From NCBI GenBank assembly GCA_023428465.1, contig JAEYXM010000041.1:1-5224 (forward strand): DNA of 5,224 bases, read 5' to 3'. The stretch is from Actinomycetes bacterium (lineage in GTDB: Bacteria; Actinomycetota; Actinomycetes; Actinomycetales; Cellulomonadaceae). A program made the translations under genes and the position numbers. The notes below the pieces were generated by a model. It saw only the letters and a program-made list of their open reading frames with translations, ran no database searches and had not been told where the DNA came from. Shown piece by piece: positions 1 through 5,224 of this stretch. Each line of letters starts with the position of its first letter. The first letter of the stretch is position 1.

Positions 1-331
1 GAGCAGCGGGCTTCGCCACCGGCGCAGGCGGGGTGGTCGGCACAGGCGGGACGGCCGGGGCTGCGGGCCTCGCAGCCGGTACGGGCTGAGCGGCGGGCGG
101 CGCGGCAGCCGGAGTGTCGGGAGCAGCAGCGGGCGCCGGCGGCGGAGCGGGCGTCGCAGCAGGCGGAGCAGGCGGTGCAGCAGGCGGAGAAGGCGGTGCA
201 GCAAGCGGAGCGGGCGGTGCTGTCGCGGGCGGCGGCGGGACCGGGTTCCAGCCGGAGGGTCGCACCGGCGGCGGCGGCCCGGGCGGGCGGGCGTCGTCGG
301 GCGCGGGCACGGGGTTGCTCGGCTCGGTCAC
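1..331 (-). CDS. Pro/Ala-rich protein, N-terminal part (3' end outside window)
   Basis: I do not recognise this protein; it is the third gene of the protease/lipoprotein cassette. The GTG start at 331-329 overlaps the TGA stop of the preceding lipoprotein in a GTGA of four bases. A GGGAG Shine-Dalgarno sequence sits five bases upstream. The frame is open for 110 codons to the left edge, with no stop. The protein begins MTEPSNPVPAPDDARPPG, then becomes almost pure Pro and Ala with a few Val and Thr. One WNPV segment stands near residues 27-30. Residues 38-58 are three 7-residue units of the APPAPPA type, encoded by a 21-bp tandem DNA repeat. There is no signal peptide or membrane segment in the visible part. 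Such low-complexity N-termini often precede a membrane segment or a folded domain in actinobacterial proteins, so the functional part is probably beyond the edge (inference). Confidence is good that it is a gene and nil for function. Confidence 0.72.
   Translation of the reverse strand, partial: MTEPSNPVPAPDDARPPGPPPPVRPSGWNPVPPPPATAPPAPLAAPPSPPAAPPAPPAATPAPPPAPAAAPDTPAAAPPAAQPVPAARPAAPAVPPVPTTPPAPVAKPAA
158..220. repeat. Three tandem copies of a 21-bp repeat inside the Pro/Ala-rich gene
   Basis: Copies lie at 158-178, 179-199 and 200-220. They differ from each other at only a few positions, and a more degenerate fourth copy is discernible at 137-157. The unit is a multiple of three, so the reading frame is kept. 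On the minus strand each copy encodes seven residues: APPAPPA, APPSPPA and APPAPLA. This looks like expansion of a low-complexity coding tract by slippage or unequal exchange. It is not a CRISPR: there are no spacers and the copies abut. Confidence 0.8.
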
Positions 332-1275
332 TTCAGCTCCCACACCTGGTCCCAGAACGCGTCGACCGCATCGGCGCCTTCGATGGTCGTGACGTCCCAC
401 TCGGGTGGCAGGGACGGCACCTCGACGGCGCTCCCGAGCCCCGTCACCTCGAACCCGACCTGCATCTTCAGGTCACCGCTGTCCTCGTCGCCCTCGAAGA
501 CGCCGTTCATCTCCATCTTGATCAGGTTTCCCTCGGCGTCCTGCCAGAAGTGCACGGGGATGAGCGCGGTGAACATCGCCTCGGGGAACATCTCGAGGAC
601 GTCGTCGTCGAACACGACGACCTGCCTCGAGTCGATCAGGGACTGCAGGGTGATCTCCGTCTGGGAGTGCACCGTCCCGTCGGCCTCCTCGGTCACGAGG
701 CGCCGCACGGCGACACCGGACTCCGTCGTCGCCTCGATCATCTGGTGCAGGTAGCACGCCTGGTAGAAGCCGCTGATCTCGCACAGGCCCCCGAGCTCGT
801 GGGTGGTGACGGTGTCGTACGTCGTCGGCATGCGCACCCACGGCGTCGGGGCGAGCTCGGCGAAGTGCTCCCCGAGCAGGTAGTAGTCGTACTGCGCTCC
901 CGGCAGGTGCACCTCGTCGATCGTGGCCCCCGCGACGGCCTCCGTCTGCTGGTAGTACGTCGCCGGCGGGTTGCCGTGCAGCGCCACGAAGTACTGCGTG
1001 TCGAGGGTCCGGTCGGCGAAGGTCGCATGGACGTACGCGACGCCGGCGACGTCCGTGTCGACGTCGTTCGTGAACGGGTCGGTCCTGATGAGCGCGTCGG
1101 CCAACGCGTCCATCTGCTCCTGGAACCGCTCCTCCTGCGACCGCTCGACGGCGTCCCAGTCGGGGAAGGCCTCACCCTCCACCACCTCGGCCGAGCACCC
1201 GGCCAGGAGTGCCGCGACGACCGCCGTGGCGAGCACCCGGCGGCGGGCGCTGCGGCGGGGACGGGCGGCGTTCAC
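328..1275 (-). CDS. Predicted lipoprotein of unknown function
   Basis: A 315-residue secreted, probably lipid-anchored protein that I cannot assign to a named family. It has an Arg-rich N-terminus (ARPRRSARRR), a short hydrophobic stretch at about residues 14-26 and a clear lipobox LLAGC, with Cys27 as the predicted lipidation site. The mature part is acidic and rich in aromatic residues. Cys165 and Cys174 (LCEISGFYQAC) could form a disulfide. Residues from about 200 to 300 read like alternating beta strands (TEITLQSLI, VVVFDDDVLEMF, LIKMEMNGVF, LKMQVGFEVTGLG). They end in a VEVPSLPPEW segment, loosely reminiscent of LppX/LprG- or LolA-type lipoproteins; this is an impression from pattern only. 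The GTG start at 1275 overlaps the protease stop (GTGA). The frame extends upstream to 1659, but that part is antiparallel shadow of the protease coding frame and would put the signal peptide internally. It probably cooperates with the co-encoded protease, as partner, substrate or regulator (inference). Confidence 0.88.
   Translation of the reverse strand: MNAARPRRSARRRVLATAVVAALLAGCSAEVVEGEAFPDWDAVERSQEERFQEQMDALADALIRTDPFTNDVDTDVAGVAYVHATFADRTLDTQYFVALHGNPPATYYQQTEAVAGATIDEVHLPGAQYDYYLLGEHFAELAPTPWVRMPTTYDTVTTHELGGLCEISGFYQACYLHQMIEATTESGVAVRRLVTEEADGTVHSQTEITLQSLIDSRQVVVFDDDVLEMFPEAMFTALIPVHFWQDAEGNLIKMEMNGVFEGDEDSGDLKMQVGFEVTGLGSAVEVPSLPPEWDVTTIEGADAVDAFWDQVWELK
337..341 (-). promoter_or_regulatory. 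Ribosome binding site of the Pro/Ala-rich gene
   Basis: Read on the minus strand this is GGGAG, followed by CTGAA and the GTG start at 331. It lies within the last codons of the upstream lipoprotein gene (V-W-E-L-K-stop). The five-base spacing is normal. It supports the GTG overlapping the upstream stop as a true start, which is otherwise easy to miss. Confidence 0.65.
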
Positions 1276-2378
1276 TCCATCCCCCCGATCTCGGTGAAGA
1301 GGCTGAGCGCGGTGGCGCCCAGGGGCGCGGCGCCGAGGGACCAGTCGTCCCCGAACGACGTCGTCGCGACGAGGTAGCCCGCACCGACGGCCGGGTCGTA
1401 GTTGGTGAGCCAGCCGCCGCCCGAGGAGCCCCCGGTCATCACGCAGGGCAGGGAGTACGCGTAGTCCCAGCGCTCCCAGCCGTCCGCCGCGCAGTACCGC
1501 TGCGAGAGGCCGTCGAACGGCTCCGCGCTCGGGTAGCCGATGACGACGAGCTCCTCGGCCGGCACACCGAACGCGATGCCCTGACCTCCGACGACGTCCT
1601 CGATCAGCCGGCCCTCGTCGTCGGGCGCGATCGTGAGGAACGCGAAGTCGTAGGCCCACCCGTCACCGTAGATGCGGCCGTCGGAGTGCTCCTCGGCACC
1701 TGTTGCGAAGGCATCGGGCAGGATGATCGAGTCCGCGTACCACTGGCCGTACGGGGCGACGGCGCCGTCGTTCGCGTCGGCGGGGACGAAGACGACGTAG
1801 TCCGCGAAGGCGTCGTTCGTCATGTCCCAGATGCAGTGCGCGGCGGTCGCGACGACGTTGTTGCCCGCCGAGTTCACCACCGTGGCGGAGCACACGTAGT
1901 CCCCGTCGGGGAAGCTCATGTACAGCCGGCCCTGCGTCCCGGCGGCCAGGCCCGTCGCCGTGAACGCGTTGCCGTCGTCCGTCTCCGGCAGCTGCGCGCC
2001 GTCCGGGTGCACAGGGCCGCTGGTCGGGTCGACGAGGATGCCCGTCGCCGTGTCGGCGAGGCCCGCGCCACCCGTGTCGCCGGGAGTGAGCGGGTCGAAC
2101 GGGAGGGCGTCGGTCTGGCGCTCCGCCGTCCAGTACTCGTTCACCTCGTGCGGCGTGCGCTCGTAGTCCGCACGCAGGCCCGCGTCCTCGCTGACCGGGG
2201 GGACCAGGATGGCCGGCATCGAGCCTGCGACGGGGTCGCCCGGCAGGGTGCTGGCGCAGGCACCGACGAGCCCGGCGACGAGGGCGCAGGCGGCCGCGGC
2301 CCGGAGCCGGCGGGCCGTCCGAGGCGCGCGTGCGCGCGTCAGGGCGCGCGGTCGCGTCAGGCGGCGGTTGCGGTCCAC
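1272..2378 (-). CDS. Trypsin/V8-like serine protease, predicted lipoprotein
   Basis: A 368-residue exported serine endopeptidase of the chymotrypsin (S1) fold. The N-terminus is strongly basic (residues 1-26), followed by a hydrophobic segment (about 27-40) and a lipobox-like VGAC with Cys41, suggesting anchoring to the outer face of the membrane. Residues 76-95 contain an EYWTAERQTDALPFD stretch of the kind seen ahead of the protease domain in actinobacterial trypsin-like proteins; it may be a propeptide or linker. The catalytic domain runs from about 140 to 365. It has CSATVVNS at 163-170, His181 in ATAAHC, Asp244 in YDFAFL and Ser319 in GGSSGGG. Cys163/Cys182 and Cys296/Cys312 are likely disulfides. 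Ser318 replaces the Asp that precedes the nucleophile in classic GDSGG proteases, so it resembles V8-like (COG3591-type) enzymes more than trypsin. Substrate specificity is unknown. The GTG start at 2378 has no obvious SD, and no other start lies before the signal peptide core. It is the first gene of a coupled set with the two genes downstream. Confidence 0.9.
   Translation of the reverse strand: MDRNRRLTRPRALTRARAPRTARRLRAAAACALVAGLVGACASTLPGDPVAGSMPAILVPPVSEDAGLRADYERTPHEVNEYWTAERQTDALPFDPLTPGDTGGAGLADTATGILVDPTSGPVHPDGAQLPETDDGNAFTATGLAAGTQGRLYMSFPDGDYVCSATVVNSAGNNVVATAAHCIWDMTNDAFADYVVFVPADANDGAVAPYGQWYADSIILPDAFATGAEEHSDGRIYGDGWAYDFAFLTIAPDDEGRLIEDVVGGQGIAFGVPAEELVVIGYPSAEPFDGLSQRYCAADGWERWDYAYSLPCVMTGGSSGGGWLTNYDPAVGAGYLVATTSFGDDWSLGAAPLGATALSLFTEIGGME
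1281..1286 (-). promoter_or_regulatory. G-rich ribosome binding site of the lipoprotein gene
   Basis: A run of six G on the minus strand, then ATGGA, then the GTG start at 1275. It overlaps the last codons of the protease gene (I-G-G-M-E-stop). G-rich SD variants are common in high-GC actinomycetes. Coupled re-initiation from the overlapping protease stop may reduce the need for a strong SD. Confidence 0.45.
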
Positions 2379-2385
2379 GCACCAC

Positions 2386-2391
2386 AGAATG
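2386..2391 (-). promoter_or_regulatory. Possible -10 element for leaderless transcription of the protease gene
   Basis: CATTCT on the minus strand partly matches the actinobacterial TANNNT -10 pattern. It ends seven bases before the GTG start, the spacing expected if transcription began at or next to the start codon. No convincing Shine-Dalgarno sequence is seen upstream of this GTG, which fits leaderless translation. There is no clear -35 box, and one defining T of the -10 is missing, so the call is weak. Confidence 0.22.
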
Positions 2392-2412
2392 GCAGATCCG
2401 CCCTTCCCGGCA

Positions 2413-2437
2413 CGGTCGTGTTCGCGACCGGCCGGTC
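2413..2437. repeat. Overlapping inverted repeats in the gap between the two operons
   Basis: The 78-bp gap (2379-2456) between the oxidase stop and the protease start contains two exact inverted repeats that share an arm. CGGTCG (2413-2418) pairs with CGACCG (2425-2430) across a six-base loop. GACCGGCCGGTC (2426-2437) is a perfect 12-bp palindrome. The two structures are mutually exclusive, because they use the same CGACCG arm. The hairpin could help end transcription of the oxidase gene, but no T-run follows on the minus strand. The palindrome could instead be an operator for the protease operon, being about 50-60 bp upstream of its start. The sequence does not decide between these roles. 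Confidence 0.45.
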
Positions 2438-2456
2438 ACACGGGGCGGCGCCCCCG

Positions 2457-4532
2457 TCAGCGCCGCGTGCGAGCCTCCTTCTCGGGCCGCGGCGCTGCGC
2501 CCGACGCGCGCAGGCGCCGCAGGTGGTCGCGGGACTCGTCCTGCCGGTCGCGCTCCGCACCGCTGGCGATGGCGGCGCGCAGGTGGTCCTGCTCGTACCC
2601 GAAGGCGTCGACGAGGTGCTGCGCGTGCGGGCGCAGCCGGGTGAGCAGCCGCTCGACGTAGGACGTGACCGTGCGCGCCCGGCCCGCGGACAGCCGGCCG
2701 TGGATGAGGTACCAGGCGAGGTTCTGCTCGATGACGGTCAGGCCGTACAGGTCCCGCAACCACGTGAGGACCTGCGCGGTGCCCGCGTCCTCGACCTGCG
2801 TGAGCCCCTCGGTGAACGCGTCCCACAGGAGCAGGTCCGTGTGCGCGCGGGCGCACTCGATGAGGGCGTGCTGCTGGGCGTTGAGCCGACGTGCGGCTTC
2901 CTCGCGCGGTGCCTTCATCGCGGGGCGCAGCGCGACGGCGACCTCGGCGACCATCGTCTCGACGCGGTCGGCGAGCAGCTCGCGCTGGGTGTCGGCGTCG
3001 CGCAGCCGACCTGCGGACCGGCGCACGTCGCCGCCGTCGGCGAGCGCCTGCGCGACCCGGGCGAGCGGCGTGCGGTACAGCGCGGCGTCGGCGGCACGGC
3101 CTGCGACGTAGCGCGCGATGCCGGCGGCGTCGATGTCCGCGAACTCCCTGGACCAGTCCGCGAGCAGGCGCTTGGCGACGAGCTGCAGCAGCACCGTGTT
3201 GTCGCCCTCGAACGTCGCGTAGACGTCGAGGTCGGCGCGCAGCGACACGAGCCGGTTCTCGGTGAGGAACCCGGCCCCGCCGCACGCCTCCCGGGCGGCC
3301 TGCAGCGAGTCGAGCGCATGCCACGTCGAGGCGGACTTGAGCGCGGCCGCGACGGTCTCGAGGTCCTGGCGCCGCTCGTCAGTGTCCTCGCGGCCGCTGA
3401 AGACGTCGTCGAACGCGGCGAGCATCCGCTCGTGCGCGAACACCGACGCGTAGGTGTGCGCCAGGCGCGGCAGGAGGCGGCGCTGGTGCTCGGCGTAGTC
3501 GAGGAGCACGACCTCGTCCGTGGGCGACGCGGCCGTGAACTGGCGGCGCTGGTTGCCGTAGGTGACGGCGATCTGCAGGGCCATCTTGGCCGCGTTGACC
3601 GCGGCGCCGTCGAGCGAGACCCGGCCTTGGACGAGCGTGCCGAGCATCGTGAAGAAGCGTCGCCCGGAGCTCGCGATGGGCGAGGTGTAGGTGCCGTCGG
3701 GGGCGACGTCGCCGTACCGGTTGAGCAGGTCGCGGCGGGGCACGCGGACGTGGTCGAAGTGCAGCCGTCCGTTGTCGATGCCGTTGAGCCCGCCCTTGAG
3801 CCCGTCGTCCTCGCCGCCGATGCCGGGCAGGAACGCCCCCGTCCGCGGGTCGCGGATGGGCACGTAGAAGGCGTGCACGCCGTGGTCGACGCCGCCCGTG
3901 ACGAGCTGCGCGAAGACCACGGCGGCCGTCCCGTGCACGGCCGCGTTGCCGAGGTAGTCCTTCCACGCCGCGCGGAACGGGGTGTGCAGGACGAACTCCT
4001 CGGTGGCCGGGTCGTACGTCGCGGTGGTCGCGATGCTCGCGACGTCGGAGCCGTGCCCGGTCTCCGTCATGGCGAACGCGCCGAGGACGTCGAGCGTCAT
4101 GGCCTCGCGCAGGAGGCGGGCGTGGTGGTCGGCGGTACCGAGGTGCAGGATCGCGGACGCGAACAGGCCCCACTGCACACCGGCCTTGATCTGCAGGGAC
4201 GGGTCGCCGACGATCAGCTCCTCGAAGCGGGCGACGGACCCGCCGGGGTCGTCGGCGCCGCCGAGCCCGGTCGGGAACGCGCGCAGGACGTCGCCCTCGT
4301 GCACGAGGATCCGCATCTGCTCGAGGACGCGTTCGCGGTGCTCGGCGCAGGTGAGGCCTTCGACGCGGTGCAGCCGGGGGTCGCGCAGGAGCGCCCGGGC
4401 AGCGCGGCGGTACTCGGCCCAGCGGCCGAGCAGCACGTCGGCGAGGTGGTCGACGTCGACCTCGGGCGCGGCGGCGGGCGTCGCGGGCTGGGCGCCACCC
4501 CGGTCGGCGGGACGCGAGCTGAGCACGGTCAT
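2457..4532 (-). CDS. Acyl-CoA oxidase / acyl-CoA dehydrogenase family protein
   Basis: A 691-residue FAD-dependent enzyme that introduces the 2,3-trans double bond into acyl-CoA, the first step of beta-oxidation. Oxidases pass electrons to O2 and make H2O2. In order: an alpha-helical N-terminal domain (about 25-145); the flavin-contacting AFAMTETGHGSDV motif (152-164) opening the middle beta domain; YGNQRRQF (325-332), the flavin-binding Arg/Gln region; ACGGAGFL (416-423); and YATFEGDNTVLLQ (438-450), whose Glu442 matches the catalytic base of acyl-CoA oxidases. The remaining 240 residues form the helical C-terminal ACOX-type domain. Length and the FEGDNTV motif favour an oxidase-type member over ordinary dehydrogenases of about 400 residues; whether O2 is the true acceptor cannot be told. 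The start is ATG 4532, which has GAGGAG five bases upstream. The in-frame GTG-initiated extension to 4634 only reads the repressor's repeat tail out of frame. The gene overlaps the TetR gene by four bases, implying co-transcription and coupling. The C-terminus (EKEARTRR) shows no peroxisomal or export signal. Confidence 0.94.
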   Translation of the reverse strand: MTVLSSRPADRGGAQPATPAAAPEVDVDHLADVLLGRWAEYRRAARALLRDPRLHRVEGLTCAEHRERVLEQMRILVHEGDVLRAFPTGLGGADDPGGSVARFEELIVGDPSLQIKAGVQWGLFASAILHLGTADHHARLLREAMTLDVLGAFAMTETGHGSDVASIATTATYDPATEEFVLHTPFRAAWKDYLGNAAVHGTAAVVFAQLVTGGVDHGVHAFYVPIRDPRTGAFLPGIGGEDDGLKGGLNGIDNGRLHFDHVRVPRRDLLNRYGDVAPDGTYTSPIASSGRRFFTMLGTLVQGRVSLDGAAVNAAKMALQIAVTYGNQRRQFTAASPTDEVVLLDYAEHQRRLLPRLAHTYASVFAHERMLAAFDDVFSGREDTDERRQDLETVAAALKSASTWHALDSLQAAREACGGAGFLTENRLVSLRADLDVYATFEGDNTVLLQLVAKRLLADWSREFADIDAAGIARYVAGRAADAALYRTPLARVAQALADGGDVRRSAGRLRDADTQRELLADRVETMVAEVAVALRPAMKAPREEAARRLNAQQHALIECARAHTDLLLWDAFTEGLTQVEDAGTAQVLTWLRDLYGLTVIEQNLAWYLIHGRLSAGRARTVTSYVERLLTRLRPHAQHLVDAFGYEQDHLRAAIASGAERDRQDESRDHLRRLRASGAAPRPEKEARTRR

Positions 4533-5224
4533 GGCGACTCCTCGGTGGGCGGTGCGGTGGGCGGTGCGGTGGGCGGGCTGGTGGGCGGTGCGGACGGGCG
4601 GGTGCGGACGATTCCGCTGACCGGCCCGGTCCACAGCCAGGCGGTGACGCGGTCGGTGAGGTCCGCGCGGGTGGGGGCGTCAGGGTCGCCGCGGTGCAGC
4701 AGCCACCACTCGCCGACGCCGCGGACGAAGCCGACGGCGCCCGCGGCCCAGACGTCGGCGCGGGCCGTGCCGGAGGGGTCGTGGGCCGCGCGGGCGAAGG
4801 GGCGCGCGATGAGCTCGGCGACGGCGTCGAGGAAGTGCCCGAGCGGGACGGACGCCTCCTCCGAGACGGGCCGCGTCACGAACCAGTAGACGTTCGGCGA
4901 CGCCTCCGCCATCTCGAGGTAGATGTCGATCATGGCGTGGAGGGCCTCGCGCGGTGTCGCGGCCGCCCGGCCGGCCTCGTCCATCGCGGTGTGCATCTGC
5001 TCGACGACGGCGGCGCCCACGGCCATCTGGAGCCCGGGCTTGTCCGCGAAGTAGCGGTACACGATCGACTTCGACGTGCCGGCCGTGGCGGCGATGTCGT
5101 CCATGGACACGTCGGGGCCGTGGCGGTGGACGGCGCGGCGGGCCGCGTGCACGAGCTCGGCGCGGCGGGCGAGGCGGTGGCCCTCCCAGCGGGTGGAGCG
5201 GCCGTCGACGGCCGCGTCGAGGGC
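4529..5224 (-). CDS. TetR-family transcriptional regulator (N-terminus outside window)
   Basis: A DNA-binding repressor, probably of the oxidase gene it overlaps and of itself. The frame is open to the right edge, giving 231 visible residues that start ALDAAVDGRSTRWEGHR. The HTH spans visible residues 39-62 (VSMDDIAATAGTSKSIVYRY followed by FADKPGL), which is the canonical TetR recognition-helix region. The helix before it (RRAELVHAARRAVHRHGPDV) is helix 1. A GTG at 5152 lies inside this helix 1 and would delete half of it, so it is not the start; the true start is beyond 5224. The C-terminal ligand-binding part (about 75-200) is helical, with SPNVYWFVTRP and RGVGEWWLLHRG as notable segments. 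Given the neighbour, the ligand is plausibly an acyl-CoA or fatty acid (inference). The last roughly 25 residues form an unusual APPT-repeat tail. The stop overlaps the oxidase ATG (ATGA). The promoter and likely operator lie outside the window. Confidence 0.93.
   Translation of the reverse strand, partial: ALDAAVDGRSTRWEGHRLARRAELVHAARRAVHRHGPDVSMDDIAATAGTSKSIVYRYFADKPGLQMAVGAAVVEQMHTAMDEAGRAAATPREALHAMIDIYLEMAEASPNVYWFVTRPVSEEASVPLGHFLDAVAELIARPFARAAHDPSGTARADVWAAGAVGFVRGVGEWWLLHRGDPDAPTRADLTDRVTAWLWTGPVSGIVRTRPSAPPTSPPTAPPTAPPTEESP
4538..4543 (-). promoter_or_regulatory. Ribosome binding site of the acyl-CoA oxidase gene
   Basis: GAGGAG on the minus strand, five bases (TCGCC) before ATG 4532. 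It is a near-perfect anti-16S match and decides the start. The same bases encode Glu-Glu near the end of the TetR protein (T-E-E-S-P-stop), so repressor translation runs through the site. Confidence 0.85.
4544..4603. repeat. 12-bp tandem repeat encoding the APPT tail of the TetR protein
   Basis: Plus-strand unit ggtgggcggtgc at 4544-4555, 4556-4567 and 4580-4591. One variant copy lies at 4568-4579 and a degenerate one at 4592-4603. On the minus strand each unit encodes four residues, giving SAPPT-SPPT-APPT-APPT before the final EESP. Copy number could vary without breaking the frame. The array lies immediately upstream of the oxidase ribosome binding site, so it is also part of the coupling region. 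Confidence 0.85.

Noticed and set aside
137..220. CRISPR-like or mobile-element repeat array
   Set aside because: The copies are directly adjacent without spacers, are multiples of three and preserve an open Pro/Ala frame. They are coding tandem repeats.
175..1377. Plus-strand 400-codon frame over the lipoprotein gene
   Set aside because: It is antisense to a gene with a signal peptide, lipobox and coupled start. The product shows no recognisable motif, only Arg/Leu/Val-rich shadow composition.
1276..1659. Upstream extension of the lipoprotein reading frame
   Set aside because: It overlaps the protease gene out of frame, is Arg-rich, and would place the signal peptide 128 residues inside the protein. 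GTG 1275 in the GTGA overlap is better.
2413..2430. Intrinsic terminator after the oxidase gene
   Set aside because: The stem is only 6 bp and no T-run follows on the minus strand, so it is recorded as an inverted repeat and not as a terminator.
1663..3324. Minus-strand 553-codon frame across the oxidase/protease gap
   Set aside because: It lies in a different frame from both genes, is extremely Arg/Ala/Pro-rich, and overlaps the well-supported oxidase and protease frames. It is a GC shadow.
4533..4634. N-terminal extension of the oxidase to 4634
   Set aside because: The extra 34 residues (HRTAHRTAHRG type) are the repressor's 12-bp repeat read in another frame. ATG 4532 has a strong GAGGAG site.
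1209..4889. Very long plus-strand open frame (1226 codons) antisense to three genes
   Set aside because: Its product is a low-complexity Arg/Gly/Val/Ala mix with no domain, and it runs antisense through the oxidase and protease genes and the gap. Long antisense frames are expected in very high-GC DNA because stop codons are rare there. The minus-strand genes have clear motifs.

Overview
The window is very GC-rich. All its genes lie on the minus strand, several use GTG starts, and codons strongly favour G or C at the third position. This points to a high-GC actinomycete. Cellulomonas or a related Micrococcales genus is a reasonable guess, but that is inference and not shown by a marker gene.

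In transcription order (right to left) there are two tightly packed blocks separated by a 78-bp gap (2379-2456). Block 1 (5224 to 2457) is a TetR-family repressor, cut at its N-terminus by the window edge, followed by a 691-residue acyl-CoA oxidase/dehydrogenase. The two overlap by four bases (ATGA), and the oxidase ribosome binding site lies inside the last codons of the repressor. This looks like a small fatty-acid or acyl-CoA oxidation operon with its own ligand-responsive repressor. The repressor ends in a proline-rich APPT tail encoded by a 12-bp tandem repeat.

Block 2 (2378 to 1) is an export or cell-surface cassette. It encodes a predicted lipoprotein serine protease of the trypsin/V8-like fold (His181, Asp244, Ser319), then a second predicted lipoprotein of unknown function, then the first 110 codons of a Pro/Ala-rich protein that runs off the left edge. 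Both junctions are GTGA overlaps of four bases, so the three genes are probably translationally coupled. The third gene is missed by ordinary ORF calling because its stop lies outside the window. Its Pro/Ala region contains a 21-bp tandem repeat.

The 78-bp gap holds overlapping inverted repeats and a weak candidate leaderless promoter for the protease. No RNA gene, CRISPR array, insertion sequence or phage element was seen. No stretch longer than 300 bp lacks a gene. The most interesting feature is the coupled protease / lipoprotein / Pro-Ala-rich cassette, whose joint function I cannot name.
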